From positions 1 to 64,000 of the forward strand of contig VWZS01006716.1 of NCBI GenBank assembly GCA_013397075.1: a stretch of DNA of 64,000 nucleotides. The letters run 5' to 3'. Source of the DNA: Rhabdornis inornatus. Lineage: Eukaryota; Chordata; Aves; Passeriformes; Rhabdornithidae. Of this stretch, positions 22,521 through 33,292 are shown one piece after another. A program made the translations under genes and the position numbers. Position 1 is the first letter of the stretch, and each line of letters opens with the position of its first letter. The notes under the pieces are model-generated. The model saw nothing but the letters and a program-made list of their open reading frames with translations, searched no databases and was not told where the DNA came from.

Positions 22521-23550
22521 GGGAGCTGGGCTTCAGTGGCTGCATTTGCTCTGTATTTGCCTTTAGTACTGTAGTACTGATTTTGAAGATTGGGAAAAAA
22601 AACCTTGTATTTCACCATTATTTTGTTTTCTTTTTCTCTCTCTCTTTTTTTTTTCTTTTTCTTGTAATGCTGCTTTTCTAAAAATGCTGATCAAGATAAG
22701 ATATGAAAAGAGGATATTTTGACTTAGTTTTGATTAAGAAGATGGTGGGCAAGGTGTTCAGGCTTGTATCCCCTTTGAGTGCAGGACTGAATAAGTTACC
22801 ATTGCATTTTCATAGGACACAAAGTGTTTGAATTACTTTTTCTTGTAATTTTATTTAATTTTACTGATTGGATTTCTCCCTACAAGTTCACATGGGGAGC
22901 TAGAAAATTGCTTTGAATTCTTTAGTCATCTGATCTTATTTTCATCTCCAGCATGCTTCCTTGTATAAGTATCAGAGAAGAGCTTACAACATAGCCAAGA
23001 TGATCTCTTACTCTGTGATGGAATTGTTTGTACTTGGCCTTTAAAAATGTTTCTTTAAATAGCTGCCAGCATCCTGGGACAGCTTGTTTCCAGTTCTCAC
23101 TTACTGAGAACTGTCTTCCCAATTGAATTGAAAATTGTTTTTATTGCAGTATTATTTTTTTGTCAATGTTTTAGTGGTGTTTTATTATTACTTTGTACCT
23201 GTCATCGAAGTTATCACCCACTTTGACACCCTTAGCCTTTTCCTTGCACTTTGTGTGACATCCAGAGGACTTCCCTTTTCACCATAATCTGTACCAAAAC
23301 CCCCAGGAACCTTTGAGGTTCAGCAGTTTTCAGATGAGTAGTGCTGAATTGCTTGTCCAAGATCTACCCCTACAGACCCTGCTAAATCAGGTTTTCTCAT
23401 TGTAGGATCTGCTGTATGTCCTCACCACTGATTGTATCTGGGACCTTTTCCTGTTTTATTCCCTAGTTGGTAATTTTCAACTGGTACAGGTTGTTCTTTA
23501 TAATCTGGATCTCAGAGTAAACATAATCCTCTTGGCCATGCAGTTTTTTC

Positions 23551-23917
23551 TGTTCAGTCTGAAAAAGAGAGGGCTTTGGGGAGACCTTATTGTGGCCTTT
23601 TATTTTAGAAAAGGGGCTTATCAGAAAGAAAGGCATTTTACCACGGCCTGACAGGAAAATGGGGTGAAAGAGGCTAGATTGACTTGGATATATGGATGGA
23701 ATTTTTATATGTTGAAGGTGGGAAGACATGGGCACAGGTTGCTCAGAGAAGCTGTGGCAGTCCCATCATTCGAAGTGTTCAAGACCAGGTTAGAGGGGCT
23801 TTGAGCAACCTGGGATAATGAAAGATGTTCCTGTCTGTGGCAAAGAGGCTGGACTGAAGAAGTTTTGGACTATTGTCTTCAAAAATTCCTTCCAACCCAA
23901 ACCATTCTATGATACTG
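23551..23917 (+). mobile_element. CR1 LINE, 5'-truncated copy 1
   Basis: CR1 3'-end sequence is recognisable from TTCAGTCTGAAAAAGAGAGG through GGGCACAGGTTGCTCAGAGAAGC, AGTGTTCAAGACCAGGTTAGA and GAGCAACCTGG to TTCCAACCCAAACCATTCTATGAT. The terminal ATTCTATGA-like octamer is the diagnostic CR1 tail. It is short, diverged and noncoding, covering only the 3' untranslated part. 5' truncation is usual for CR1. Confidence 0.93.
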
Positions 23918-26900
23918 TTAATGTATTGTCTTAATATAACTGTTGAGAGAGGCATCCATGAAAAGTTAATCTGTGTTAAATCGGTTAGAGGGTTACCAAA
24001 GTGTTTATTTCTTTTCAAATATCAGGCCTCATATATTTACTTGGTATGCAGTAAGTGTAACTCACGCTTTATGGAAAATATGCACACACATTTGGAAGAT
24101 CTGTATATTTCACTGAAAAAACCCTAAAATTAATTGCTGCAGATCACGGTTAGTGCTATAATGTATCTTGGGTTGTAAAGTAACATGAGACTGTTATTCT
24201 GAGCTTATGTTTTAGAGTTGGAGAAAGAGTGAGTTCAGTAAAGAGTTCAGTTCACTGATTTATATGGTGACTTTTCCCCCCAACCTGCTGTGGAGTCTTT
24301 AAAAATTGTTAATTATTTTGCTGACATGAAGGAGAGACGGGAGGTTGTTTCCCATACAGACAGAGAAGAAGTCTAAGGAGAAAGATTTGTATCCTTCTCT
24401 CTGTTAAGCCCATACATCTGCCCTTGCCTAGGACTACTTGGGAAAAATTCTTCCAAGTGATCCTCTGGCTTGGCTACACAGAGGGGAAAAGGACAAAATA
24501 ATGGTGTTGCTCTGAGCTAGATAAGATGCTACAATGGTCTTTTAGAATAGCACTGTCCTTCTTGAATGTGGCAGCCTCAAAAGGATCTTCCTGGCATTTT
24601 GCGTCTGATTTTTCTTTTCTGAGGCCATTCCTCAGAAGCTTGTAGGTCTGTACAGCTCTTGGATTTGTATTATGTTTGCTGTGAACTTGCGAATACTTAG
24701 AAAATACTTTTCATAAAACACAGAGGATGTTTCCGAACACAACTGACACATCCCAGGTTCTTACAGCTTTTACTTATCACACTTGCATTGTTTTCACATG
24801 TCAGAGGAGGGAAATGTTACTTCAGAAAAACATTAATGTTCTGACAAGGTTTTAAAACCTCATAATTAAGGAGGAAATTACTAGATATTCACGTCCTAGA
24901 TACATTGTACCTGGGCATCTTACAGACAATATCTCAAAGCTGGTTAACCAGTATATGCTGTTTTCTTTAGTGACAAGCGTATTTTCAGACTTACACAGGA
25001 AAATGTATACGACCTGTGTGATAAGAATTAATCAGAGAACTGAAGATTTAAGGCTTAATTATAATTCTGTTCCAAAGTAACGGACTGTGTGAACTGCTGG
25101 TACTAAACTGTACTGTGCAAACGCTGCATACTAATGGAATTTGCTTGTCAACCCCAGTGGCATTTCTTTGCACTAAGCTTGTTGTTCTGTCACTCAAGTG
25201 CATCACAGGAAAAGATGAGTATCTCAAGGGAATGTGATCTGCATTTTTAAGAATAAAGTCAACCTCAAAGATGCCACAGAAGGACTAACAGAGATTACTT
25301 TGCTCTGGAGATGGCTGGCTTATCGACTGTGAATTCTGCATGCTTCCTAGGTGATGACACATGTTTAGTTGCTAAAACTTCAGCTGAATGTTTCAGTTTT
25401 TGTGTTTCATTGCTGATGAAATGATTGGTTAAAGAGTGCAGCGTTATAGCATAGGAAACAGTCACTAAATCCAAATGATTCTCAAAGGTTACACAGCTAT
25501 TCCAATATCTGTTTTCTTTTTTTTTTTACTGTTCAATGCTTAAATTTGTTTATAATGTTCTCCTCCCACAGAAAGAGAACAAGACTCATGACAGGTATTT
25601 TAGCCCAATGTGTACAACAGCAAACTAGATTAAAACAGTCAAAGTAAAGGAAGTAAGTCTTGAGCAAAATTTTCTGCTTACAAGTTAGAACAGTAGTTTA
25701 TCCTCAGAATAAAGAAGACAGGGCAAGTTGAGGTCAGGCTGTGACCAAAAACATTAGTTCAGAGCTAAGAGTTGATGGGTTAAAATGATACAGCAGCTTC
25801 TCAATTTGGTGAGATAAAGTCCTTTAAACTCCATTGGCAATAGAAGGGCAAATGTACGTCCTCGGTTGTGGGCTGTAGGGATGTAATCTCTCTTTTCAAT
25901 GCACTTGATGATGAATACAAGCTTTTTTCTGGTTTTCTGCTAACAACTATTACTTGACTTTTCAAATTTACCTCAAGACTTTCTTCAATTATGTGTTTTC
26001 ATGTTACACATTAGAGTTTCTAAAGAAACAGCAGAGATGTTTTGCCTCTCAGCTATTTGTGCTGCAGAAGGGCAATTAAACTGGGAATATTTATGGTGAA
26101 GTTTTGTACCTTTGCTTTAATAGATACAACAGTGCCTGATTTTGCTTCTCTCCAACTTTATGGGAGACTATAATTGATTTTGCTATTGGGAAAAAACTGG
26201 GCCAGGCATTTTGAGCTGTAAATATCATTGGCATTTTGAAAATGGAAGCACTGTTAAATTGCAGTGCTGACAATGGATTATCCCACATTAAGCAGGTTTC
26301 ACTAAGTTTTATGTGTAGCCTAGTCATTATAATTCAAGATTTCTATGTGTGTGGGAAGCCTAATATACTGGTTTTTACATAGTCCTGTATATATGTAAAT
26401 GGAATTGTGGAACTCCCTTAATGCTTCAATAAATATGCCAAATGTCTCTAGCAACCTGCTGTTCACTGTGCCCAGATTGCTTCTTTGTAAGTAGGTATCA
26501 ATCTTCAGTACTTGCTGCATTCAGCCTCTCCTGGTCCCTGATCAGGATCCATCTGTTCCACTGTATTTGGTAGTATGGACTTTTTTATGATAGATATAGG
26601 TTTCAAAAATGTTAATCTCCAAGTGGTGCCTGATCCCTACTGGGTTGTATTTGTCAGCATAATAGTTTCAAATTGCAAAGAGATAAAGTCATGCAATTCC
26701 AGGTAAGAAAGTGTTCTGTTGCTTGGTATATTTACATAGGCAGAGTGGATTTTTTTTGGTGATGATTTTTTTTCTCAGTCATACCTTTATGAAGCTTAAA
26801 AACTACCACTTGTTTTTATTTTGATTCACTGGAATAAAGCTGAAATGTTTTTTTCTATAAGGATATTGAATATTGGAAGACAAGACTGGATGCAACCTGG

Positions 26901-29900
26901 GAAAATAATTTATTTGATTTTTAGATATTGTATCTTTTTCTTTGGTCTCTACTTTCTTCCAGAAGTGCTGGACCATATCTGTTAAAATGTGAAGAGTGTT
27001 GGAAATCTAGAGTGAACACATGGATACAGAACCTTTGAGGATTTATTTGGAAATACGATTTTGTACAAATGAATTGTTGAAGGATCAGTTCAAATCTAGA
27101 AAACATATTATAGGTGTGCAAGTGGGTAAACATACTGGTATTGCTGGGAATAGTTTTACAAATGTATTTGTGATGTACTGCCTGCACAAAAATGCAGTTT
27201 TGTTCCTGATCTGATATGCTTCTAGTAACAGAAGGCAGTATCATCTGTAAACAGGCAAATGTTATGTGTGATTGTGAGTTTGACACTGTCAGCATCTGTG
27301 CCTTGAGTCGTGGTTCATAGAAATTAGAGTCCATTAATGTTCTGATGACATTGGGATGGCAGGGCTGCAGCTGCCTGACAGTGTGTGGGTGTGTGGAACT
27401 CCCCATAAACGTGAGCATGCCCAAAGGGAGCCCAGAAACAGCCGTGGGAAACAGTGCCTGACATTTGGCCTGGTGTGAGAATGGTTTGCAGGTAAAGTTT
27501 TTGTTGGGAAAAATGGTATTAAGAATTTCTATGATTTGAAATTTGTACAAACGGTTTTTAAAAATGAAAAGAGGTCAAGAAATTTATGCCAGGTAAGACA
27601 CATGTCTAAATATTGAAGGATGCCAGAAGAGAGCATTTAGTCCTTTAGTTTAAATTAAATAACCTCAAGCATTCACTTCATGCTCTGAATGGTCATATAC
27701 CTGGTCTGGAAATACTTAGCAACCCGGAGGCAAGAAATTTATCCTGAAGCTTTGTAATAAACTAAGCTTTCTCTTTCAATGAATTATGCAAATCAGCATA
27801 AAATTGAAATTCTAAATTGAATATATGCTTGCATATTTTAAATGTTTTCAGGTTAAAAATGAATATTTCATACTCACATATCCCTTATAAATAACATCTA
27901 AGACTTGGTTAATAGGATACATAAAACATCTGAAAGGCACAGCAGGACTGGCATGTCAATGGAGGGGACTAGCCATGAATTCTGCAATTTTACAGTGCTG
28001 CAAAACTTCAGAGAGGTGGAGTTGTTCCTTTGGCATTCACAAAGGGGAACTTCTTTCCTAGAAAATAGCAAAGACAGGGTCACTACAGACACACTGCACA
28101 GAGCTGGACTTTTTTTCTGTTTGATTGGGAGCTCATTGCATCACTAATTAACTGTACTCAGATGTTCAGCATGGTGGGGCCAAGGAGAAGCAATAATTCT
28201 GCTGGGTCCTTTTGCTGCCTTTGCTGATGGGGCTGCATGGGTGACACATCCCGGACTGGTTGTGCTGTTCTCTTTGGGGTTCTTAGGATCAGACAAGGCA
28301 CTGCAACTGCATTAAGGCTTCTGAACATTTATTCTCGTTCTTATTTTTCTTACCAATCACAAAATAATCTGTTTCTTCATCTCCTCCACCATAAACTTCT
28401 GTTTCAGGGACTTAATATTTATTATAAATCTTTGTACACCACTGGCATTTGAAATAGCTGCTTCAGCTGATAGGTTCTGCTCTTGGGAAAATATTTCCGT
28501 TTTTTAAACTTTACTCATAAACTTGGCATATTTGTGGCTTTTTAAAATTGGCCAGAGTGGTAGCCTTATTTTTAAAAATACCAGGAATATTTCAGTATCA
28601 AAATACTAGCTTTTATTTCTGGGAGAAGACTAAATTCAGGAAGAATATATTTTGATGTACATTTTTTAGGCATCTACAAATTGTTAAATTATCAAAAATC
28701 CAGTAGAGCTCACCAATGTTAGAAGCAGAGAAGGATGTAATTAGAACAGAAAGAAAAGAAAAGCAAAACATTAATCCTCCTCCAAACTATAGAAGTGTTC
28801 TTTTCATACTCTCATTTTATTATCACTTTCTCTTCCAGTTAATCTGACACTGAAAAAAGTTTTTAATGTAAATTTTCAACCCCCCATCACAACTACACAT
28901 TCAGATGTAATAAATACATATAACACACATTAAGAATTCAGGAAAATTATTCCTTTAGTTCTTTTGCTGTAAATCAGGTCAATATATACAATCCCAGAAT
29001 ATACACAATATAGGCAAGCAGGAGGAATGCTCACTGAGACAGAAACTGGTTGACTTTTACACCCCAGAATTGCTCACATTCATCTCAGTCCTGACTTGCA
29101 GGTTTGATCTCTGTTGCCACAACAGCACTTCTTGCACTTTCCTTTGAAACATCTGGCTCTTAGGAGGGATAGGGTCCTGCCAATTGTGCCAATATAATAC
29201 TGCAATTCTTGCATTCCCTTTTTTAATGGGAATAGAGTCAGTCTATAAATAACTTAGAAATTCTGTGTTGGTCTTAATACGTGGTTAATCATATTACCAA
29301 AAAAAAAAAAAAGGTTCAGCTAGTATATGGAAAATAATTTTATTTACCAGATTTCCTGTAAAAGTAGAATAGGAAACACGATTGTTTTTTTCCCCCTACC
29401 TAACAGCAAGCTGTGTATCACAAACTACTCAAATATGATATTGATAAAGAAAATCAAGTATTTATTTCTGAGTGGATGTTTTTAAGAATGATTTTCCCAA
29501 AGTTCAATTTTGCAGATGCCTTGTATAGTGGCATATAAAAACCAACTTTGAACATGTTTTAATCCTGGCATATCTCTAGAGGGAAAATGATAAAGAACCC
29601 ACTAAAGATGATTCCTGATATTCCCATGGGCTTTTATAAAAACCTGTAATATGGTGAGCTTGTGTGGGCTGAGTGCTTAGGTAAAGCAAGCTTGCAATTT
29701 GCTTGAAACTTAGCATGGAATTCTCTTTTAATGTGGGGAATTTTCACTAATAGCACCTGGTAAAGTTACTGCCCTTTCGATGCTGGCCCTAATTTTCCCT
29801 AGCATAAAAAGAGAGAGAGAGAGAGTCTTTCATTTTCCTGAATACTTTGTGGGATTACAATTTTCTAAAGCAACAAACCTACTTTGTACTGCATCCACTG

Positions 29901-30138
29901 CTCAGGCAGGACACCTATAATGTATGAACGGATTTGTTTTTCCTCTTCCATTTTTACAGGAGCAGTTTTCTAAGCAGAAAGTTTGAAGCCAAACCATTTT
30001 ATGTAGCTAAAACCAACGAGCGTACCCTTCAAAAGTTCAGTTTTCCTTTACTTAAAACATGTTTATTTATGGAATGTTATGGATGTTTAGTTCTCAGCTA
30101 TCACATAGCTACTTTTTAGAGCCCCTTGAATTTATAAA
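23918..30138. other. AT-rich desert between two CR1 copies
   Basis: About 6.2 kb without recognisable genes or repeats, apart from small simple repeats: an A run near 29300 and a GA run near 29810. A frame of about 209 codons is open on the minus strand at 26921-27550. It has no start context, domain or splice signals that I recognise and is discussed as a finding. Confidence 0.5.
29808..29826 (+). repeat. (GA)n dinucleotide repeat
   Basis: About nine GA units in an AT-rich context, immediately after AGCATAAAA. An ordinary short microsatellite. Confidence 0.85.
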
Positions 30139-30608
30139 TGTCCAGGTCTGGGACACCCAATACAGGAAATTAACCTGCTGGAATGAATCCAGAGGAGCTA
30201 TTCAGATGCTTGGAGGGCTGAAGCACCTCTGTGGTGAAGACAGGCTGAGAGTCAGTGTGGAGAAGAGAAGGCTCTGGGGAGACCTTAGAGCACCTTCCAG
30301 TAACTAAAGGGGCTACAACAGAGCTGGAGAGGAACTTTTGAAAAGGACAGGGGGGAATGGCCTTAAGCTGAAGGAGAGAGGATTTAGATTACATATTAGG
30401 ACAATTTTTTTTCATTTAAGAGTGGTGAGGCACTGGAGGATGTTTCTCAGAAAGGTTGTGGATTCCCCATTCCTGGCAGTGTTCAAGACCAGGCTGAATG
30501 GGGCTTTGAACAGCCTGGTCTAGTGGAAGGTGTCCTTGCCCATGGTGGGGTGTTGAAACCGCATGTGGAGGATGGCCCCTTCCAACCCCAAACCTTCTGT
30601 GATTCTGC
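30139..30608 (+). mobile_element. CR1 LINE, 5'-truncated copy 2
   Basis: Starts with TGTCCAGGTCTGGGACACCC and runs through GAGAAGAGAAGGCTCTGGGGAGACCTTAGAGC, GTGGTGAGGCACTGGAG and CAGCCTGGTCTAGTGGAAGGTGTCC to CCCCTTCCAACCCCAAACC and TTCTGTGATTCTG. These are successive CR1 3' landmarks in the correct order. It is longer than the copy at 23.5 kb and noncoding. Frames here are broken. Confidence 0.94.
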
Positions 30609-32367
30609 ATAATTGCTCAACAACTGTCTGCCCCCCAGCCTGTACTGATGGATTTTCCCATCCTCAGCACGGGACACTGCATTTGTCTTTGTTTCAGCAT
30701 GAGATTCCTGTCAGCTGCAGCTTCTCAAGGTCACCAGCTGATCAAGCACTCCTCCCAGTTTGTTCCTGTAGGCCACATCTCAGGGTCTGGCAGACTTCAA
30801 CTGATGGGAAAATACTGGTCCAGTGTATAGATGTAGATCCCAGCTGCTGTCACCCTACTGTTTTTTTCAGTTGCAATGAATGCTCATAGTTCAAGCCTTT
30901 GTGAGTTGCTGTTTCTCTGCAGAAAATCGTGAGTTGCTTTGTTCAATTTCTTCTTGATTCTGCTGATGCCAGGAGCTGTAGGATGCCCCTCTTTCCCCTG
31001 ACATTCTGATTCAAAGATGCAGGGATGATCATGAGGTTTTATGCTACTTAGGGTGAGTCACTTCATAGCTAGTGAAAACCCTCTAAGCTGGTTCCTTGCC
31101 TCTGCTCTTCTTCTTTGGGACCCACAAAGTGGGAGCAGCTGCTTTGCATGCCCAGTGTGATGCTGTGTGCTCAGCAGATATCATCCACATTGCTATGTGT
31201 GAGTACACATCATTAGCAGCTGTGTGCCAGGCGATGTACATCAAAGGGAAGAACAAACTATGCTGGAGTTTCTGGTATCAGTGCATTCCTCAGTTTATCC
31301 AACCTAACATTTTCTCTTCAAAAAGAGGTGATTGTGAAGAACATCAGAACATCTGTGTGATTGAAAACTCATTGTGCATTATTCAGATGAGCAATATGTT
31401 TACTGGATATTATGTCCTGGTCTTGCTGACCGAAACCACACAGCTACCTGCACTGGGCTAGTTTGTTACACTTTGGCTCTTTTAATAACAGTCTTTAATC
31501 TCTTGCATTCAGTGGTTAATGGTATTTGTACAAGAAAAACTGCTCCTTGGTCTTCAAAACAATTTTACCATAGTGTGCTCATCAACACACACTGAAACTC
31601 AATGTGAGTCACTGTACTTAAAAGGTCCTGAAATGGAGAAGTAAAGCAGTAACAAATGGAAATTAAAAGTGGTAGAAGTACACAATGTCTTTTTTAATAG
31701 CTTTGAGGGATGATGTGGTTATGTAGTAATGAAAAGTTACAGCTTCTCATTCTTTTTTATTTGAGACAGTGAAATTGCATCTGGAATTTCAGAGCAAAGA
31801 GTGGAGCACCTCCACAATTCAGAGACACCATATTAAACTTTCCCTCCATCTCAGTAGCTACTTTTTCTGTTATTTGGTAGTCTATACAACATATTATTAG
31901 ATTCCTTTTGGGAATTCAGGTGTGACTTCCACTCTAATTTAAGAATTTAGGTACTCATGCTTTGAGCTCCTTTAGAAATCTTAGGTGATTCAGAGTTCAA
32001 CATTAAGAATTGGACCGCATGTTTTCCAAAATCTATCCCAGTGCTAAAACATACCTAATACATACAAAGTATTAGGTATGTTTTAGCTAATAAAACATAC
32101 CTAATACTTTGTATGGGTATGGATATGTATGGGTATGTATGGAGCTTTGTAACCATATCACAGTGAATTCCTTCCAGAACCACATTTTTACCTTTTAGGA
32201 AAGTTTAAGAGGGTCTTGTTTTCTATCTGGTAAAAGACAGGAACAATGAAGGAACTCAATGGAATGCAGGGAATTTTCTTGTGTTTCTACAACTTAGAGT
32301 GCTGCAAAACAGTAAACAGGATTTCAGAGTTGCAGAGTAATATGAACTAACCTGCCTCTGACTGAGC
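30609..32367. other. Unassigned DNA with a cysteine-rich open stretch
   Basis: AT-rich to mixed DNA. A + strand stretch at 31096-31461 is open for 121 codons and contains seven cysteines within about 75 residues, loosely resembling a C8-type cysteine pattern. I could not find firm splice signals and do not call it a gene. A perfect palindrome cluster lies at 32045-32114. Confidence 0.4.
32045..32114. repeat. Perfect three-arm inverted repeat
   Basis: Arm 1 (32045-32061, 17 nt, beginning TAAAACATACC) is the exact reverse complement of 32069-32085. The larger arm 32062-32085 (24 nt) is the exact reverse complement of 32091-32114, with a 5-nt spacer GCTAA. The middle segment can therefore pair either left or right, giving two mutually exclusive hairpins. 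GTATGG-type short tandem words follow to about 32145. No protein or known transposon ends are apparent. Confidence 0.95.
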
Positions 32368-33292
32368 AGGTCCTCATCTGGAACGCGGCACTTTATCTCC
32401 TGGGTTTAGCTCTGGGCCCCTCACTTCAGGGAAAACATTGAGGGGCTGGAGCTTGTCCAGAGAAGGAACAGAGCTGGGGAAGGGTCTGGAGCACCAGGAG
32501 CAGTTGAAGAAACTGGGGTGGTTGACCTCTGAAAAGGAGTCTCAGGAACACCTCACTTCTACAAATCCCCAGAAGGAAGTTGTGGGCAGGTTGGAATTGA
32601 GCTCTTCTCCCAGGTTACAGATGCCAAGACCAGAGGACACTGGCTCAGTGTGCACCAGGTGCTGAGGAATGAATTCAGTTCAGGTGGCTGGGGGCAGCTG
32701 CAGGTGAGCTCTGGGTGGGAGGAGAGGCTGGGAATTGCCTCCCTTTGGATAACAAAGGGCACCTGTGGCTCATGGGACCGTGACTTGGACTGCGAGGAGA
32801 TAAAAGCCTGGGGGGGGGTCCTTTATTCAGGATCCTTCCTTGGAAGCACCAGCTTGACCTGTTATTTTTTCATTTATTTGTTGCACCAAGGTTAAATCAT
32901 TTTAAGGCTCTTGATGACTGAGACTCTGCTGTAAGCACCTGGATCTTGAGCTGTAAAGGAAACCCAGTGTGGCTGTGAGTGTAGGGTGGCCTTGGTCCCA
33001 GCTCAGTAAGTGCTGGCCTGGTTCCTGGATACTCCGACAGGGAAATTTCCTTAACACAGGAGAGGTTTAGACTGGAAATTAAGAAAAACTTCTTCTCTGA
33101 AAAGATGGTCAGTCATGGGAACAAGCTGCACAGGGCAGTGGTAGAATCACTGTGGTTGGAACTGTTCAAAAGCTGTATGGACGTGGCATTGGGGGATATG
33201 GTTTAATGGTGAACACAGTGCTGCTGGGCTAATGGTTGGACTGGATGATCATAGAGGTCTTTTCCAACCTTAAGAATTCTATAGTTCTATGG
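32368..33292 (+). mobile_element. CR1 LINE, copy 3, interrupted by an LTR insertion
   Basis: The left part (32368-32659) has AGGTCCTCATCTGGA, TCTGGGCCCCTCACTTCAGG, GTCCAGAGAAGGAACAG and a TTCTCCCAGGTTACA-like segment. The right part (33061-33292) resumes with AGAGGTTTAGACTGGA, then TTGGACTGGATGATCATAG, TTTTCCAACCTTAAG and the tail ATTCTATAGTTCTATGG. The two parts are collinear in CR1, and 397 bp of foreign sequence plus a duplicated CAGG sits between them. It is noncoding and diverged. Confidence 0.9.
32660..33056 (+). mobile_element. LTR-like insertion nested in CR1 copy 3
   Basis: A 397-bp block begins TGCTGAGG, ends TTAACA and is flanked on both sides by CAGG (32656-32659 and 33057-33060), a plausible 4-bp target-site duplication. 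Removing the block and one CAGG restores collinear CR1. A TATA-like GGAGATAAAAGCC lies at about 32796-32808, followed by a G run and a T-rich part, as in an LTR on the + strand. No family is recognised. A 4-bp duplication would suit a gammaretrovirus-like (class I) element, but a four-base match could also arise by chance. Confidence 0.7.

Larger units (their letters stand above)
15109..23550. other. AT-rich desert, no gene recognised
   Basis: About 8.4 kb of AT-rich DNA with short frames only. Two compositional islands stand out and are listed separately (17150-17480 and 22230-22520). A short pyrimidine tract lies near 22625-22665. No transposon family was recognised with confidence. Confidence 0.55.
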
